A stretch of 21,378 bases of DNA, taken from Chloroflexota bacterium. GTDB taxonomy: Bacteria; Chloroflexota; Dehalococcoidia; DSTF01; RBG-16-68-14. Positions 15,110 to 21,378 of the stretch are shown piece by piece. The notes under the pieces were generated by a model. It was not told the origin of the DNA, searched no databases, and saw only the letters and a program-made list of their open reading frames with translations. The number at the start of each line of letters is the position of its first letter. The first letter of the stretch is position 1. The stretch is taken from assembly GCA_022561355.1 (NCBI GenBank), contig JADFRJ010000008.1:1-21378 (forward strand), in the 5' to 3' direction. A program made the position numbers and the translations under genes.

Positions 15110-15123
15110 AAGTTGTTCAACTT
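15110..15123. promoter_or_regulatory. Perfect 14-bp palindrome between dgt and tRNA operon (possible operator)
   Basis: AAGTTG-TT-CAACTT has 6-base arms in perfect inverted repeat. It lies in the divergent gap, overlapping the -35-like element of the tRNA operon and upstream of the dgt promoter candidate. No matching regulator is encoded in the window. Confidence 0.4.
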
Positions 15124-15142
15124 GAGACCGAACGGCTAGAAT
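15113..15142 (+). promoter_or_regulatory. Candidate promoter for tRNA operon
   Basis: TTGTTC (15113-15118) and TAGAAT (15137-15142) are spaced 18 bases, with the start of transcription expected about 25 bases before tRNA-Leu. The -10 fits well and the -35 matches only in TTG. Confidence 0.42.
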
Positions 15143-15173
15143 GGACTGCGGACGACTTGAGAGCGTTTCTGGG

Positions 15174-15262
15174 GCCGAAGTGGCGAAACTGGTAGACGCG
15201 ACGGTCTCAAAAACCGTTGCCCTTAACAGGGCGTGCCGGTTCGAGTCCGGCCTTCGGCACCA
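15174..15262 (+). tRNA. tRNA-Leu(CAA)
   Basis: This is an 89-base class II tRNA with encoded CCA. The acceptor GCCGAAG (15174-15180) pairs with CTTCGGC (15252-15258), then A and CCA follow. The anticodon arm ACGGT-CTCAAAA-ACCGT gives anticodon CAA, reading UUG leucine codons. The long variable arm has a GCCC/GGGC stem as expected for tRNA-Leu, and the T-loop TTCGAGT sits on a CCGG stem. It is the first of three clustered tRNA genes; the next starts 29 bases on. Confidence 0.96.
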
Positions 15263-15291
15263 AGGTTACGTCGTCCGCTGGGTTGTTGCGC

Positions 15292-15365
15292 TGCCGAGTG
15301 GTGTAAAGGTAGCACAGAGGCCTTTGAAGCCTCTTGTCTAGGTTCGAATCCTAGCTCGGCAACCA
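15292..15365 (+). tRNA. tRNA-Gln(TTG)
   Basis: This is a 74-base tRNA with encoded CCA. The acceptor TGCCGAG (15292-15298) pairs with CTCGGCA (15355-15361), and A15362 is the discriminator. The anticodon arm GAGGC-CTTTGAA-GCCTC gives TTG, reading CAA and CAG codons. The T-arm is TAGG-TTCGAAT-CCTA. It lies 18 bases before tRNA-Asn, in the same transcript. Confidence 0.96.
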
Positions 15366-15383
15366 GACACAGGTAGGGAACGA

Positions 15384-15458
15384 TCCCCGGTAGCTCAATG
15401 GTAGAGCGATCGGCTGTTAACCGATAGGTTGCAAGTTCGAATCTTGCCCGGGGAGCCA
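15384..15458 (+). tRNA. tRNA-Asn(GTT)
   Basis: This is a 75-base tRNA with encoded CCA. The acceptor TCCCCGG (15384-15390) pairs with CCGGGGA (15448-15454), with G15455 as discriminator. The anticodon arm ATCGG-CTGTTAA-CCGAT gives GTT, reading AAC and AAU codons. The T-arm is CAAG-TTCGAAT-CTTG. It is the last of the tRNA trio, and no clear T-rich terminator follows. Confidence 0.96.
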
Positions 15459-15542
15459 ACAACGATAACGAGGTTGCCAAACTGGCCACTAAGCACGAGC
15501 GTAGGCCGTCCAAAACGCGTGCCTGGCAAACGGATGCTAGCT

Positions 15543-15992
15543 TCAGGACACCTGAACTTTCCTGGGAGGCGGCCCACGCCGGCTCCTAACGCGGTCCCAG
15601 ATCTCGACGAGGACGATCCCGGCGAACAGGGACACCATGGGTAGGACGGCGAAGTGATGGCGCGGCCGGGGCGTGTACATCAGATGGATCAAACACCACG
15701 ACGCGATGAACCAGGCGACGATCAGATGGCGGCGGTCGCCTTTAGCGAACAGCAGTGGCACACCTAGCAGCACGATCAACCCCACGGCGTAGTAGTAGGC
15801 GTCTCCAATCGCTGCCCACGGAGTCACGCCACCCGGCGGCCCCTGCCCTTTCGCGAACCGTGGCGCATCGGTCCAATGGAACGCGTAGTCTCGTCCGAAC
15901 ATATCAGCAAGCTTCTGCACGCCTAAATCCGCGAGTTGTACGTGACTGATTAACGATGTCGCTTCGCAAGATGCAACGGAGCAGTAGATGTC
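15543..15992 (-). pseudogene. C-terminal remnant of a GT-C (ArnT/PMT-like) glycosyltransferase
   Basis: This open frame encodes only the tail of a polytopic glycosyltransferase. From the possible GTG at 15920 (125 residues) it has two or three hydrophobic stretches (YYYAVGLIVLLGVPLLFAKG; HLIVAWFIASWCLIHLMY; HFAVLPMVSLFAGIVLVEIW) and the TPRPRHHFAVLPM loop typical of the end of PMT/ArnT-like proteins. The frame stays open 24 codons further, to an in-frame TAA at 15993-15995, and the extension (ISHVQLADLGV) looks like genuine protein. No catalytic N-terminal half exists beyond it. Full members have 450-600 residues, so this is a 5'-deleted fragment. It converges on the tRNA trio and neighbours an intact glycosyltransferase cluster. 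Confidence 0.65.
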
Positions 15993-15995
15993 TTA

Positions 15996-16358
15996 GCGGA
16001 TCGCCCCGGCTGGCAATGTTCTAGGCAGGCGCCACTCCAGGCCCAGGGGCCAGTTCCTCTAAAGGCATCGTCTCATCAGACGGCGGACCTTTCCCATTAC
16101 GCACCAGAAAGGGTGCCGCTCGCGGTCCCAGCGAATCTGGGGTCGTCGCGCTGGGTGTCGGCTCGGCTGTGATTGACGTTCGCTATGGGGGGAACGGTCG
16201 AACGTTATGGTAGGCTGCCAGAACCAGGGCAGCAGTTGCGTTTGGACAGGCCGGCGCATGTCCACCGTAGGCTAGGCAACGGCGGACAGTCTGCGGACGT
16301 TCTACGGATAGACTGCGTGAGGTAGCTGAGGCTGCTGGAGCATAGGGGCAGATGCAGG
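15996..16358. other. Gene-free stretch upstream of the GT-C pair
   Basis: I find no credible gene in this stretch. One minus-strand frame of 68 codons (16059-16265) is arginine- and proline-rich with no recognisable motif. An inverted repeat CCCAGCG/CGCTGGG (16127-16133, 16149-16155) with a 15-base loop is present but unremarkable. No convincing promoter for the downstream gene was found. The stretch may be decayed sequence left by the event that truncated the neighbouring glycosyltransferase. Confidence 0.5.
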
Positions 16359-18878
16359 TTGACTGACATCCAGCAAGCGAGACTGCAACAGGCCGGGCTG
16401 ACCGCTCTCGGTCTGTTCGCCTTCCTGGTAGTCTTGCTCTTCTCGCGGTTCCCCTCAGTCTTGCCAGGTTACCCTGCCGTGATCGTTGCGTTCGCGTTCT
16501 GGTGCGTGCTGCCTGGATGGTTCCTGCAGCGCGCTATCTTCGCGACGAGGTCGACCGGCCTCGTTGAACGCATCGCCATCGCGTTCCTCATGAGCATGGC
16601 TGTGGCGTCCGTGCCGGGCTTGATAGGGCTGAGGCTGAACTGGAGCATAGAAGGCTTTGGCTTGGCTTATGCTGCTGTTGCCGCATTGGCCAGTGGATTG
16701 TCCCTGCTCATCAGGAGCCCGCGGGCCGACACGACAAACGCGAGCGATGATGAGCCTGAGGAGCCGGCTCCGTCATCCGGCCCGTTTCCATCAGCCGTCC
16801 TTCTGGCGCTCATCGCGATACCGCTACTTGCGATTCTGACCTCGCCCTGGTGGGAGGACGGACGTGTCGCTCGAGATGCGGATGACATTGTTTATGCGAC
16901 CTATGTTGCGGAGTATCAGGAAGAGGCTCTGGACGCCTCCGAGCCGTTCGCGGATACAAAGCGAGGGGCGTTCGGCCGAATGCAGTTCAACGTCTGGGTG
17001 GTTATTCAAGGATTGCTTGCACAAAATGCAGGTGTTGAAGCCATTAACTTGCTGCATCTGTATCTCCCGCCAATCATGACACTGCTTGTGGTTGCCTCGT
17101 TGTTCGCGTTAGCTAGGGGCCTGTTTCGAGAGAATCAGATCGCGCTTCTCGCCTGCGTGCTGCTGATCGTCTATGGCGGGTTGGATCTGTCACCGCATGA
17201 GGGGTTCGGAAGGAATATCTTCTTGCGAATTGGTGAGGACAAGATGGTGGCGAGCTTCGTCATGTTTCCTCTGGGTCTGCTCCTCAGCGCCCGGTATCTA
17301 GAGCGAGGAGGCTGGCGGGGCTACCTTGGTATGCTACTTGCAATCGCTGCTCTCTTCGTTACGCATCCGATGGCTCTCATGTTCCTGGGGGCGGTGCTCG
17401 CCGTCCTCGCGCTCCTTCGCGTCAGCGCGGAGCGATCGATATCATCTCTTGCTCGGAATCTGGTCGTGGTCGCTCCCTTGGCTGTCGCGGGCCTAGGGCT
17501 GTTTCTCAGTTCGACGCTTGGAGGTGGCAGGGTCATTCTCATTGGCGAGCCGTTTCGACGCACCTTTCACATCGCTGACCTATCTGGGGATCAGATTATC
17601 GGGAGCTATCATCTGCTCCTTCATCCATTCGTACTCATAGCGATACCCGCTACGCTCATCCTCTGGATCCTAAGCAGACGGCTGCTGGGCAGCCAGGTTC
17701 TCTTCGCAAGCGCAGCCGTGTCATTGGCCATCATGTACGTTCCGCCCGTCGCGACCATGCTCGCCGATGCCGTCAACGAAGAAGTGGTCTGGCGTGCCCA
17801 CTGGATTATTCCTGTGCCGCTCGCCATTGCCTACGGCCTGCATACTTTGGCGAGTAAGATTCCGCCAACGGGCCTGCGGCTGGCGGACATTAGGTTGTCG
17901 CAGCAGGTTGCTTCGTTTCTGTTCCTCGTGATGGTCTGTGTAGCTGCGTTTCTTGTCCAAGAACAGTATGCCAATACTGACAATGGTGCGTTCTACAACA
18001 GAACGAGCAACACCACGCTTCTTCCTTGGACGGACGGGTCTATCACGTTCGGAGGAATTGAACGAGCGTTCTCCTCAGATTGGCGGCCTCCTCCCGCTGA
18101 AGCTGCGCTGCTGGAGTACCTCAAAGAGCGTGCCCCACCGGGGTCTACCGTCCTCATGCCGCCTTCGCTTAGCGATCGTTTTCTCTCAGCTGTCCTGAGA
18201 GATGTGAGGAGCGTCAGTTTCCCGAGTGCGCCCAACCGTGAGCTACGGGAGGCCCTCATTTTCGCGTACTACAATGCTAATGGCAGCGATGTGGACACAA
18301 TGCTGGACGAGCTCGGCGTCGACTACATTGTGGGCGCGCCCAATACGGCGATCGACGATGAAATTCGGCGGTTCGCCAGCTTCGATGCCGAAGATTTCGT
18401 CGTCGATCTGGGCGAACCAGAACTGATCACATTCCGCGCTCCGGGTGGCGATGACTTCAGTGCGTGGGCGTTCGGCGGTCGTGGTGAAGAGAAGATCGGC
18501 GGTGTAGAGTTCACGATTCCAGCCGATATGGATCCGTCGCGTCCCATGTTAGACCTTGTGCTTGAGACTGCTCCAGCTGAAAGCGTCGCGGAGGATGCCG
18601 TTGTTCGTCTGGGCATCACCTACTACCCTGCGAGCGGCGACTTCACGGACGTCGTATTTAACATCCGACTTGAAGAAGGCACGCTCCAGGGTGAGCGAAT
18701 CATCACACGACGAAGAGTCAATGCTCCGGTGGAGGCTGGGACACTCTACCGCTTTACCGTTTCGAGGCTGCCAAACCAGCTTAACGACGTGCTGTTTACG
18801 GGGCTCATTTTGAAGTACTGGTCCACTACTACCTACGTGCCTATTGGAGATACTGGATTCTATATCTTCGAACGGTAG
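16359..18878 (+). CDS. Large GT-C-like polytopic membrane protein with extra C-terminal domain
   Basis: This 839-residue protein has about a dozen membrane segments in its first ~530 residues, then a soluble part outside the membrane. The early loop RDADDIVYATYVAEY carries D175-D176, at the place where GT-C glycosyltransferases hold their catalytic acidic residues. A second conserved stretch, RIGEDKMVASF (about 290-300), sits between membrane segments. After the last segment, GAFYNRTSNTTLLPW and MLDELGVDYIVG lead to a region like the soluble tails of GT-C enzymes. Residues from about 695 form an additional, probably beta-sandwich, domain (GGVEFTIPADMD ... TLYRFTVSRLPNQLNDVLFTGLILKYWS) missing from the paralogue next door. 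The start is TTG (MTDIQ), with only a weak ribosome site. A role in transferring sugars from a lipid carrier is inferred from fold and context. Confidence 0.7.
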   Translation: MTDIQQARLQQAGLTALGLFAFLVVLLFSRFPSVLPGYPAVIVAFAFWCVLPGWFLQRAIFATRSTGLVERIAIAFLMSMAVASVPGLIGLRLNWSIEGFGLAYAAVAALASGLSLLIRSPRADTTNASDDEPEEPAPSSGPFPSAVLLALIAIPLLAILTSPWWEDGRVARDADDIVYATYVAEYQEEALDASEPFADTKRGAFGRMQFNVWVVIQGLLAQNAGVEAINLLHLYLPPIMTLLVVASLFALARGLFRENQIALLACVLLIVYGGLDLSPHEGFGRNIFLRIGEDKMVASFVMFPLGLLLSARYLERGGWRGYLGMLLAIAALFVTHPMALMFLGAVLAVLALLRVSAERSISSLARNLVVVAPLAVAGLGLFLSSTLGGGRVILIGEPFRRTFHIADLSGDQIIGSYHLLLHPFVLIAIPATLILWILSRRLLGSQVLFASAAVSLAIMYVPPVATMLADAVNEEVVWRAHWIIPVPLAIAYGLHTLASKIPPTGLRLADIRLSQQVASFLFLVMVCVAAFLVQEQYANTDNGAFYNRTSNTTLLPWTDGSITFGGIERAFSSDWRPPPAEAALLEYLKERAPPGSTVLMPPSLSDRFLSAVLRDVRSVSFPSAPNRELREALIFAYYNANGSDVDTMLDELGVDYIVGAPNTAIDDEIRRFASFDAEDFVVDLGEPELITFRAPGGDDFSAWAFGGRGEEKIGGVEFTIPADMDPSRPMLDLVLETAPAESVAEDAVVRLGITYYPASGDFTDVVFNIRLEEGTLQGERIITRRRVNAPVEAGTLYRFTVSRLPNQLNDVLFTGLILKYWSTTTYVPIGDTGFYIFER

Positions 18879-18917
18879 CTTCGTAGTTCGTTGAAGGTAC
18901 TACCCCGTCTGATCATC

Positions 18918-18941
18918 GAGACGCATGATAGAGACGCATGA
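18918..18941 (+). repeat. 11-base direct repeat duplicating the start site of the second GT-C-like gene
   Basis: GAGACGCATGA occurs at 18918-18928 and again at 18931-18941. The second copy contains the ATG of the downstream gene (18938). The first copy holds an ATG 13 bases earlier, in another frame, that ends after six codons (MIETHD). Confidence 0.6.
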
Positions 18942-21049
18942 CTGAACAGAATGGACTTGCCCCACGGCCATCGACCGGTTTCAGGCTAGCTGAGACCCGG
19001 GTGGTCTGGAAGATCGTCCGCGCGCTGCTCGTTGCACCGGCGGTCTTGGTGAGTCTGTTAATTGCCTATGAGAGCGACATCCTCTCAGAACTGCCTGCCT
19101 ATCCGGCTACTGTTGCGGCGTTTCTGATCATCATCGTCCTACCCGGCGCAGTTCTGCAGGCCGTGTTCCTCAAGGGGAGCGCTTCGGGGCCTCTTGAGCG
19201 TCTTGCGATCGCGCTGCCGCTTGGCCTTGGAGTCGCCGTCATCCCTGGATTACTCGTGCTGGAACGACACACCGACCTGCAGGAATTCGCCACGTTCCAT
19301 ATCGTCTTCGCTTCGTTGGTGTGTGGCGTGTCGATGCTCTTCTGGCCTCGCAAGCAGCAGGACGTACCCGTGGTGGAGAGCGGCGGTCCAGGACGCTTCT
19401 TGTTGTTCGCCGTACTGCTTGTGGTGGTGGCTGGCATCGTGACGACGCCGCTCTGGGCAAAGGGCCGGATCGCAGCCGACTTCGACGATTGGACGTACTT
19501 CGCCTACGCTAACGACTACATTGAGTCGGACGAGATCAACGCGGTTGAGCCGTTCCTTGGGACCGAAGACTCCGTGAACCCCCGCATGCGGAGCAACGTG
19601 TGGGTGTTGATGCAGGCGCAGGTCGCCGCAGTGGCGGGGGTCCCCGTGAACGATGCGGTTCTTGAGTATCTGCGGCCGCTGCTCACCGTGTTCGCGGTTC
19701 TGGCGACGTTCGCGTTGACGCGCACGCTGTTCAAAAACACGACGGTTGCGCTGCTAGCTGCTTGCTTCCAACTAGGCTACGCGTTCATCGATCTCTCGGC
19801 GCAAGAGGGGATGGGCCGAAATCTCTTGATTCGAATCAGCGAAGACAAGATGGTCGGCGCCTTCCTTATCTTTCCAGTTGCGCTGATCTTCCTGATGCGG
19901 TACATCGATAATCGCTCCCTCTACGCCTTCGCTGGGTTTGCCATCGTCGTGCTCGGCCTCGCCTTCGTGCATCCCGTGCCGCTGATATTCCTGGCGACGA
20001 CGATCGGCGCCTTGGCTCTCATACGGTTGCTCTCGGACCGGTCGTTCGGTGTGCTACGGGAGTTCGGCCTGTTGTTGGTGCCGGTCGGTCTGGCGTCGAT
20101 TTGGCCCTTCATCCAGCGTCAACTGCTTGTAGACGTGGTGCCGGAGTTGTTCGGAACCAACGCCAGCGCAATCACGTTCCGCGACCAGTTCCACACCGTC
20201 GAAGTCGGCGCTGGCCTCCTGATCGGCAACTATCATATGATCTTGCATCCGTTGATGATCGTCGGGATCGTGCTGGTGCCGCTCGTTTGGCTTGCGACTC
20301 GCAAATCGACGGGTGGCCAGCTCGTGCTGGCGCTCACAGCCGGCTCGCTGGTGGTGTTCTTTACGCCGCTGCTCGCCACGCCGGTCGCAGAGATCATGAC
20401 GCCGCAGACGCTGTGGAAAATGCCCTGGATGATCCCCGTCGGACCCGTGCTGGCGATGGCTACGTATGAAGGTCTGAAACGGCTGCCTTCGGGGCTGCAG
20501 ATGCTACCGATCCGGGCGGTCGCGCCGAGTATCGTACTCGTCGCCGCGCTCGGTATTGGGCTGGTTGTAGTAGAGCAGTATGAAGTCCTGGATGGCGGCG
20601 CGTTCTACAACTGGCGGAGTGAAGAGAGTGTGGTGCCATGGGGCGGAGAGTCGATCTTTCTCGGCGGGCTTGATCGTACGTTCGCCGAGACGTGGCGCCT
20701 GCCCGACGTAGAGGAAGCGATGCTCCGCTGGATCGAGCGAGATGCGCTCGAAGGCTCGGTTGTTCTGGTCGAGCTTGCCCGGATCCATCACATGATCCCA
20801 GGGACCCTGCAGAACATCTACCCGGTTGACTTCGGCGGCGTGGCAGGTGAAGGGGAGCGGCGTGATGGCGCGACGGCATTCGCCGAAGGCGCACTCACAG
20901 TGGCCGAGCTTTACGCGTATCTGGATCAGTTCGACGTCGACTATATCGTGGCGCGTGAGGTAGGGGTGGCCAACGAGGTACTCCGTGAGTCGGAGCGCGC
21001 GCACTTCCGGCAGGAGTTTTCGCCATATCTAGTCTACGAAGTCCGCTGA
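18938..21049 (+). CDS. GT-C-like polytopic membrane protein, paralogue of the preceding gene
   Basis: This 703-residue protein has about a dozen membrane segments and a soluble C-terminal part. It matches the upstream protein along almost its whole length. Shared elements are the first-loop DD motif DFDDWTYFAYANDY (D183-D184), MRSNVWVLMQ, EGMGRNLLIRISEDKMVGAF (about 290-308), GNYHMILHPL, PWMIPVGPVLAM, GGAFYNWRSEESVVPWG and the terminal DQFDVDYIVA. It lacks the extra C-terminal domain of its neighbour and ends about 20 residues after VDYIVARE. The gap between the genes is 59 bases. The pair arose by gene duplication, then diverged strongly. Function is inferred as polyprenyl-phosphate-sugar-dependent transfer outside the membrane; no family name is certain. 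Confidence 0.7.
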   Translation: MTEQNGLAPRPSTGFRLAETRVVWKIVRALLVAPAVLVSLLIAYESDILSELPAYPATVAAFLIIIVLPGAVLQAVFLKGSASGPLERLAIALPLGLGVAVIPGLLVLERHTDLQEFATFHIVFASLVCGVSMLFWPRKQQDVPVVESGGPGRFLLFAVLLVVVAGIVTTPLWAKGRIAADFDDWTYFAYANDYIESDEINAVEPFLGTEDSVNPRMRSNVWVLMQAQVAAVAGVPVNDAVLEYLRPLLTVFAVLATFALTRTLFKNTTVALLAACFQLGYAFIDLSAQEGMGRNLLIRISEDKMVGAFLIFPVALIFLMRYIDNRSLYAFAGFAIVVLGLAFVHPVPLIFLATTIGALALIRLLSDRSFGVLREFGLLLVPVGLASIWPFIQRQLLVDVVPELFGTNASAITFRDQFHTVEVGAGLLIGNYHMILHPLMIVGIVLVPLVWLATRKSTGGQLVLALTAGSLVVFFTPLLATPVAEIMTPQTLWKMPWMIPVGPVLAMATYEGLKRLPSGLQMLPIRAVAPSIVLVAALGIGLVVVEQYEVLDGGAFYNWRSEESVVPWGGESIFLGGLDRTFAETWRLPDVEEAMLRWIERDALEGSVVLVELARIHHMIPGTLQNIYPVDFGGVAGEGERRDGATAFAEGALTVAELYAYLDQFDVDYIVAREVGVANEVLRESERAHFRQEFSPYLVYEVR

Positions 21050-21063
21050 AACGGTCTCTCTAC

Positions 21064-21082
21064 TTGACAGTTTCTCTATAAT
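21064..21082 (+). promoter_or_regulatory. Promoter-like elements before the GT2 gene, with abnormal spacing
   Basis: A perfect TTGACA (21064-21069) and a perfect TATAAT (21077-21082) stand only 7 bases apart, far from the normal 17. TATAAT alone could serve as the -10, but the bases 17 upstream (21054-21059, GTCTCT) do not fit a -35. The TATAAT is about 30 bases before the ATG at 21113. Confidence 0.4.
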
Positions 21083-21112
21083 AGATGCGACGCTCTGCCA
21101 GAGGAGGAACAA

Positions 21113-21378
21113 ATGGCTGTTACACCTTCCACGAAACGCTCGGACGCCAAGCCTGGCCAGATAGCTTCAGGGGCGCCCCAGAAGGACACGTGCGACGTCT
21201 CGGTCGTCCTCCCGTGTCTGAACGAAGAAGAGACGGTCGCTGCCTGCGTCAAGAAGGCGCTTGGCTGGTTCGAGCGTGAAGGCATCGATGGCGAGGTCGT
21301 CGTCGTCGACAACGGCTCGACCGACCGCTCTCGCGAGGAGGCGCTGCGGGCCGGCGCACGCGTGATCGAAGAGTCTCG
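21113..21378 (+). CDS. GT2-family glycosyltransferase, 3'-truncated by window edge
   Basis: The frame is open from ATG 21113 to the end of the window (88 codons). GAGGAGG at 21101-21107 gives a strong ribosome site. After a hydrophilic lead of about 27 residues comes the GT-A nucleotide-sugar fold: VSVVLPCLNEEETVAACV and, at the end of the next strand, EVVVVDNGSTDRSREEALRAGARVIEES. The NEEET and VVDNGSTD motifs are those of DPM/DPG-synthase-like GT2 enzymes, which load sugar on polyprenyl phosphate. This would supply the donor for the two GT-C-like proteins before it. The catalytic DXD and any membrane tail are outside the window. Confidence 0.9.
   Translation, partial: MAVTPSTKRSDAKPGQIASGAPQKDTCDVSVVLPCLNEEETVAACVKKALGWFEREGIDGEVVVVDNGSTDRSREEALRAGARVIEES

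Noticed and set aside
15459..15542. Possible terminator after the tRNA trio
   Set aside because: Only a very short GCCA/TGGC-type stem is visible, with no T-run.
16127..16155. Inverted repeat CCCAGCG/CGCTGGG
   Set aside because: The arms are short, the loop is 15 bases and no T-run follows. It is common by chance at this GC content.
16059..16265. 68-codon minus-strand frame in the gene-free stretch
   Set aside because: It is arginine- and proline-rich, with no recognisable motif and no support from context.

Overview
The window reads as ordinary bacterial chromosome, GC-rich and compactly packed. The gene mix suggests Chloroflexota, possibly a Dehalococcoidia-like lineage. It includes a TIGR01906/DUF1461 membrane protein, an FmdB zinc ribbon, an M50-CBS protease, an AMIN-like lipoprotein, a WCPDV thioredoxin and a dgt / SH3 / dnaG / rpoD cluster. 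This assignment is an inference from gene content; no rRNA or marker phylogeny was available.

Layout. (1) 1-1596: the 3' three quarters of a PcrA/UvrD helicase gene, entering from the left edge. (2) 1572-5840, minus strand: a five-gene run, in transcription order thioredoxin-like protein, LLM-class oxidoreductase, AMIN-like lipoprotein, M50 protease with CBS domains, and SAM methyltransferase. (3) 6067-8234: a DUF1461 membrane protein, convergent with fmdB, then a sulfide:quinone-reductase-like flavoprotein. (4) 8235-9428: an intergenic stretch holding an orphan tRNA-Gly anticodon-arm fragment, followed by a visibly more AT-rich APH(9)-like kinase. This is the clearest sign of horizontal transfer. 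(5) 9483-15076, minus strand: a replication/transcription operon, in order dGTPase, SH3 membrane protein, DNA primase and primary sigma factor. (6) 15174-15458: a tRNA operon Leu(CAA)-Gln(TTG)-Asn(GTT), all with encoded CCA. (7) 15543 to the right edge: a cell-envelope glycan region. It holds a truncated GT-C glycosyltransferase remnant (minus), two tandem large GT-C-like paralogous membrane proteins (plus), and the start of a GT2 glycosyltransferase that runs off the window.

How the genes fit together. Region 5 is a macromolecular-synthesis arrangement, with primer synthesis, promoter recognition and dNTP control co-transcribed. Region 7 probably makes or transfers polyprenyl-linked sugars to a surface polymer: the GT2 enzyme would charge the lipid carrier and the GT-C proteins would use it outside the membrane. 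Region 2 mixes redox and envelope functions, and its genes share direction and tight spacing more than an obvious pathway.

No complete mobile element, CRISPR array, phage or defence island was seen. The least explained items are the tandem GT-C-like pair with its shared EDKMV motif and an extra C-terminal domain in only one copy, the tRNA-Gly fragment beside the foreign kinase gene, and a perfect 14-bp palindrome between dgt and the tRNA operon.
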